A DNA stretch of 6,799 bases from M3007 sp038246345 (GTDB lineage Bacteria; Bacteroidota; Bacteroidia; Chitinophagales; Saprospiraceae): positions 1-6,799 of the forward strand of contig JBBRWA010000303.1 in NCBI GenBank assembly GCA_038246345.1, written 5' to 3'. Positions within the stretch are counted from its first letter, which is position 1; every line of letters starts with the position of its first letter. Both the position numbers and the translations under genes were made by a program. Of this stretch, positions 6,675 to 6,799 are shown piece after piece. The notes below the pieces were generated by a model that saw only the letters and a list, made by a program, of their open reading frames with translations, was not told the origin of the DNA and did not search any database.

Positions 6675-6799
6675 GACTGCCACAAAAATCACCACAGAGT
6701 TGGGGGGGGGGTGAAAGAGGTTTTATAAGAATTTTTTTTTATTAATTTAGTATTTTGAAAAAAACGCAAAAAAATGGTTTTTAGGTTTTATTGTAAAAA
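6675..6799. other. Non-coding, AT-rich tail with G10 and T9 homopolymers
   Basis: No open frame, RNA gene or convincing terminator hairpin is visible after the dioxygenase stop. There is a run of ten G at 6702-6711 and nine T at 6732-6740. From 6712 to the end about 15 of 88 bases are G or C, far below the coding regions. AAAAA-TGG-TTTTT near 6766-6780 could fold only weakly. The region continues past the window edge. Confidence 0.7.

Noticed and set aside
6144..6695. Minus-strand open frame covering the dioxygenase gene
   Set aside because: The plus-strand frame has all iron, zinc-ribbon-like and substrate residues of a known enzyme; the reverse frame has none.

Overview
The window looks like chromosome from a member of the Bacteroidota. 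It carries an adjacent SusC-type TonB-dependent receptor and SusD-type lipoprotein, a pairing typical of that phylum. One clear Bacteroidota-type promoter (TAnnTTTG -7 element) is visible, and the start codons lack Shine-Dalgarno sequences. The moderate GC content and heptamer repeat arrays between genes would suit an environmental Saprospirales/Chitinophagales-like organism. That finer placement is inference, and no species can be named from the sequence alone.

Layout from left to right. Positions 1-280 hold a tandem array of about twenty 14-bp units, each made of two related heptamers. It runs off the left edge and overlaps the stop codon of the first gene. On the minus strand, a susC-like gene (4687 to 1649) is followed after 46 bp by a susD-like gene (1602 to 277), forming one outer-membrane nutrient-uptake operon. 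No glycan-degrading enzyme, sigma/anti-sigma pair or hybrid two-component regulator lies in the window, so the substrate is unknown. Positions 4688-4985 are a divergent intergenic region. It contains a good Bacteroidota promoter for the rightward genes and a second, different heptamer array (4899-4955), which should lie in their 5' untranslated leader.

On the plus strand, ald (alanine dehydrogenase, 4986-6104) is followed after 54 bp by a 3-hydroxyanthranilate 3,4-dioxygenase gene (6159-6674). Both enzymes have every catalytic and metal-binding residue I could check. The pairing makes metabolic sense: kynureninase, in tryptophan breakdown, releases L-alanine and (3-hydroxy)anthranilate, and these two enzymes each take one product. 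The last 125 bp are non-coding, with a G10 tract, a T9 tract and a very AT-rich tail.

The genes belong to well-known families. The least ordinary content is the two heptamer arrays. They differ in sequence but share a 7-bp period, a CCG core at heptamer positions 2-4, an A/T alternation at the last heptamer base in many units, and C-richness on the same strand. I see no convincing new defence, mobile or RNA system.
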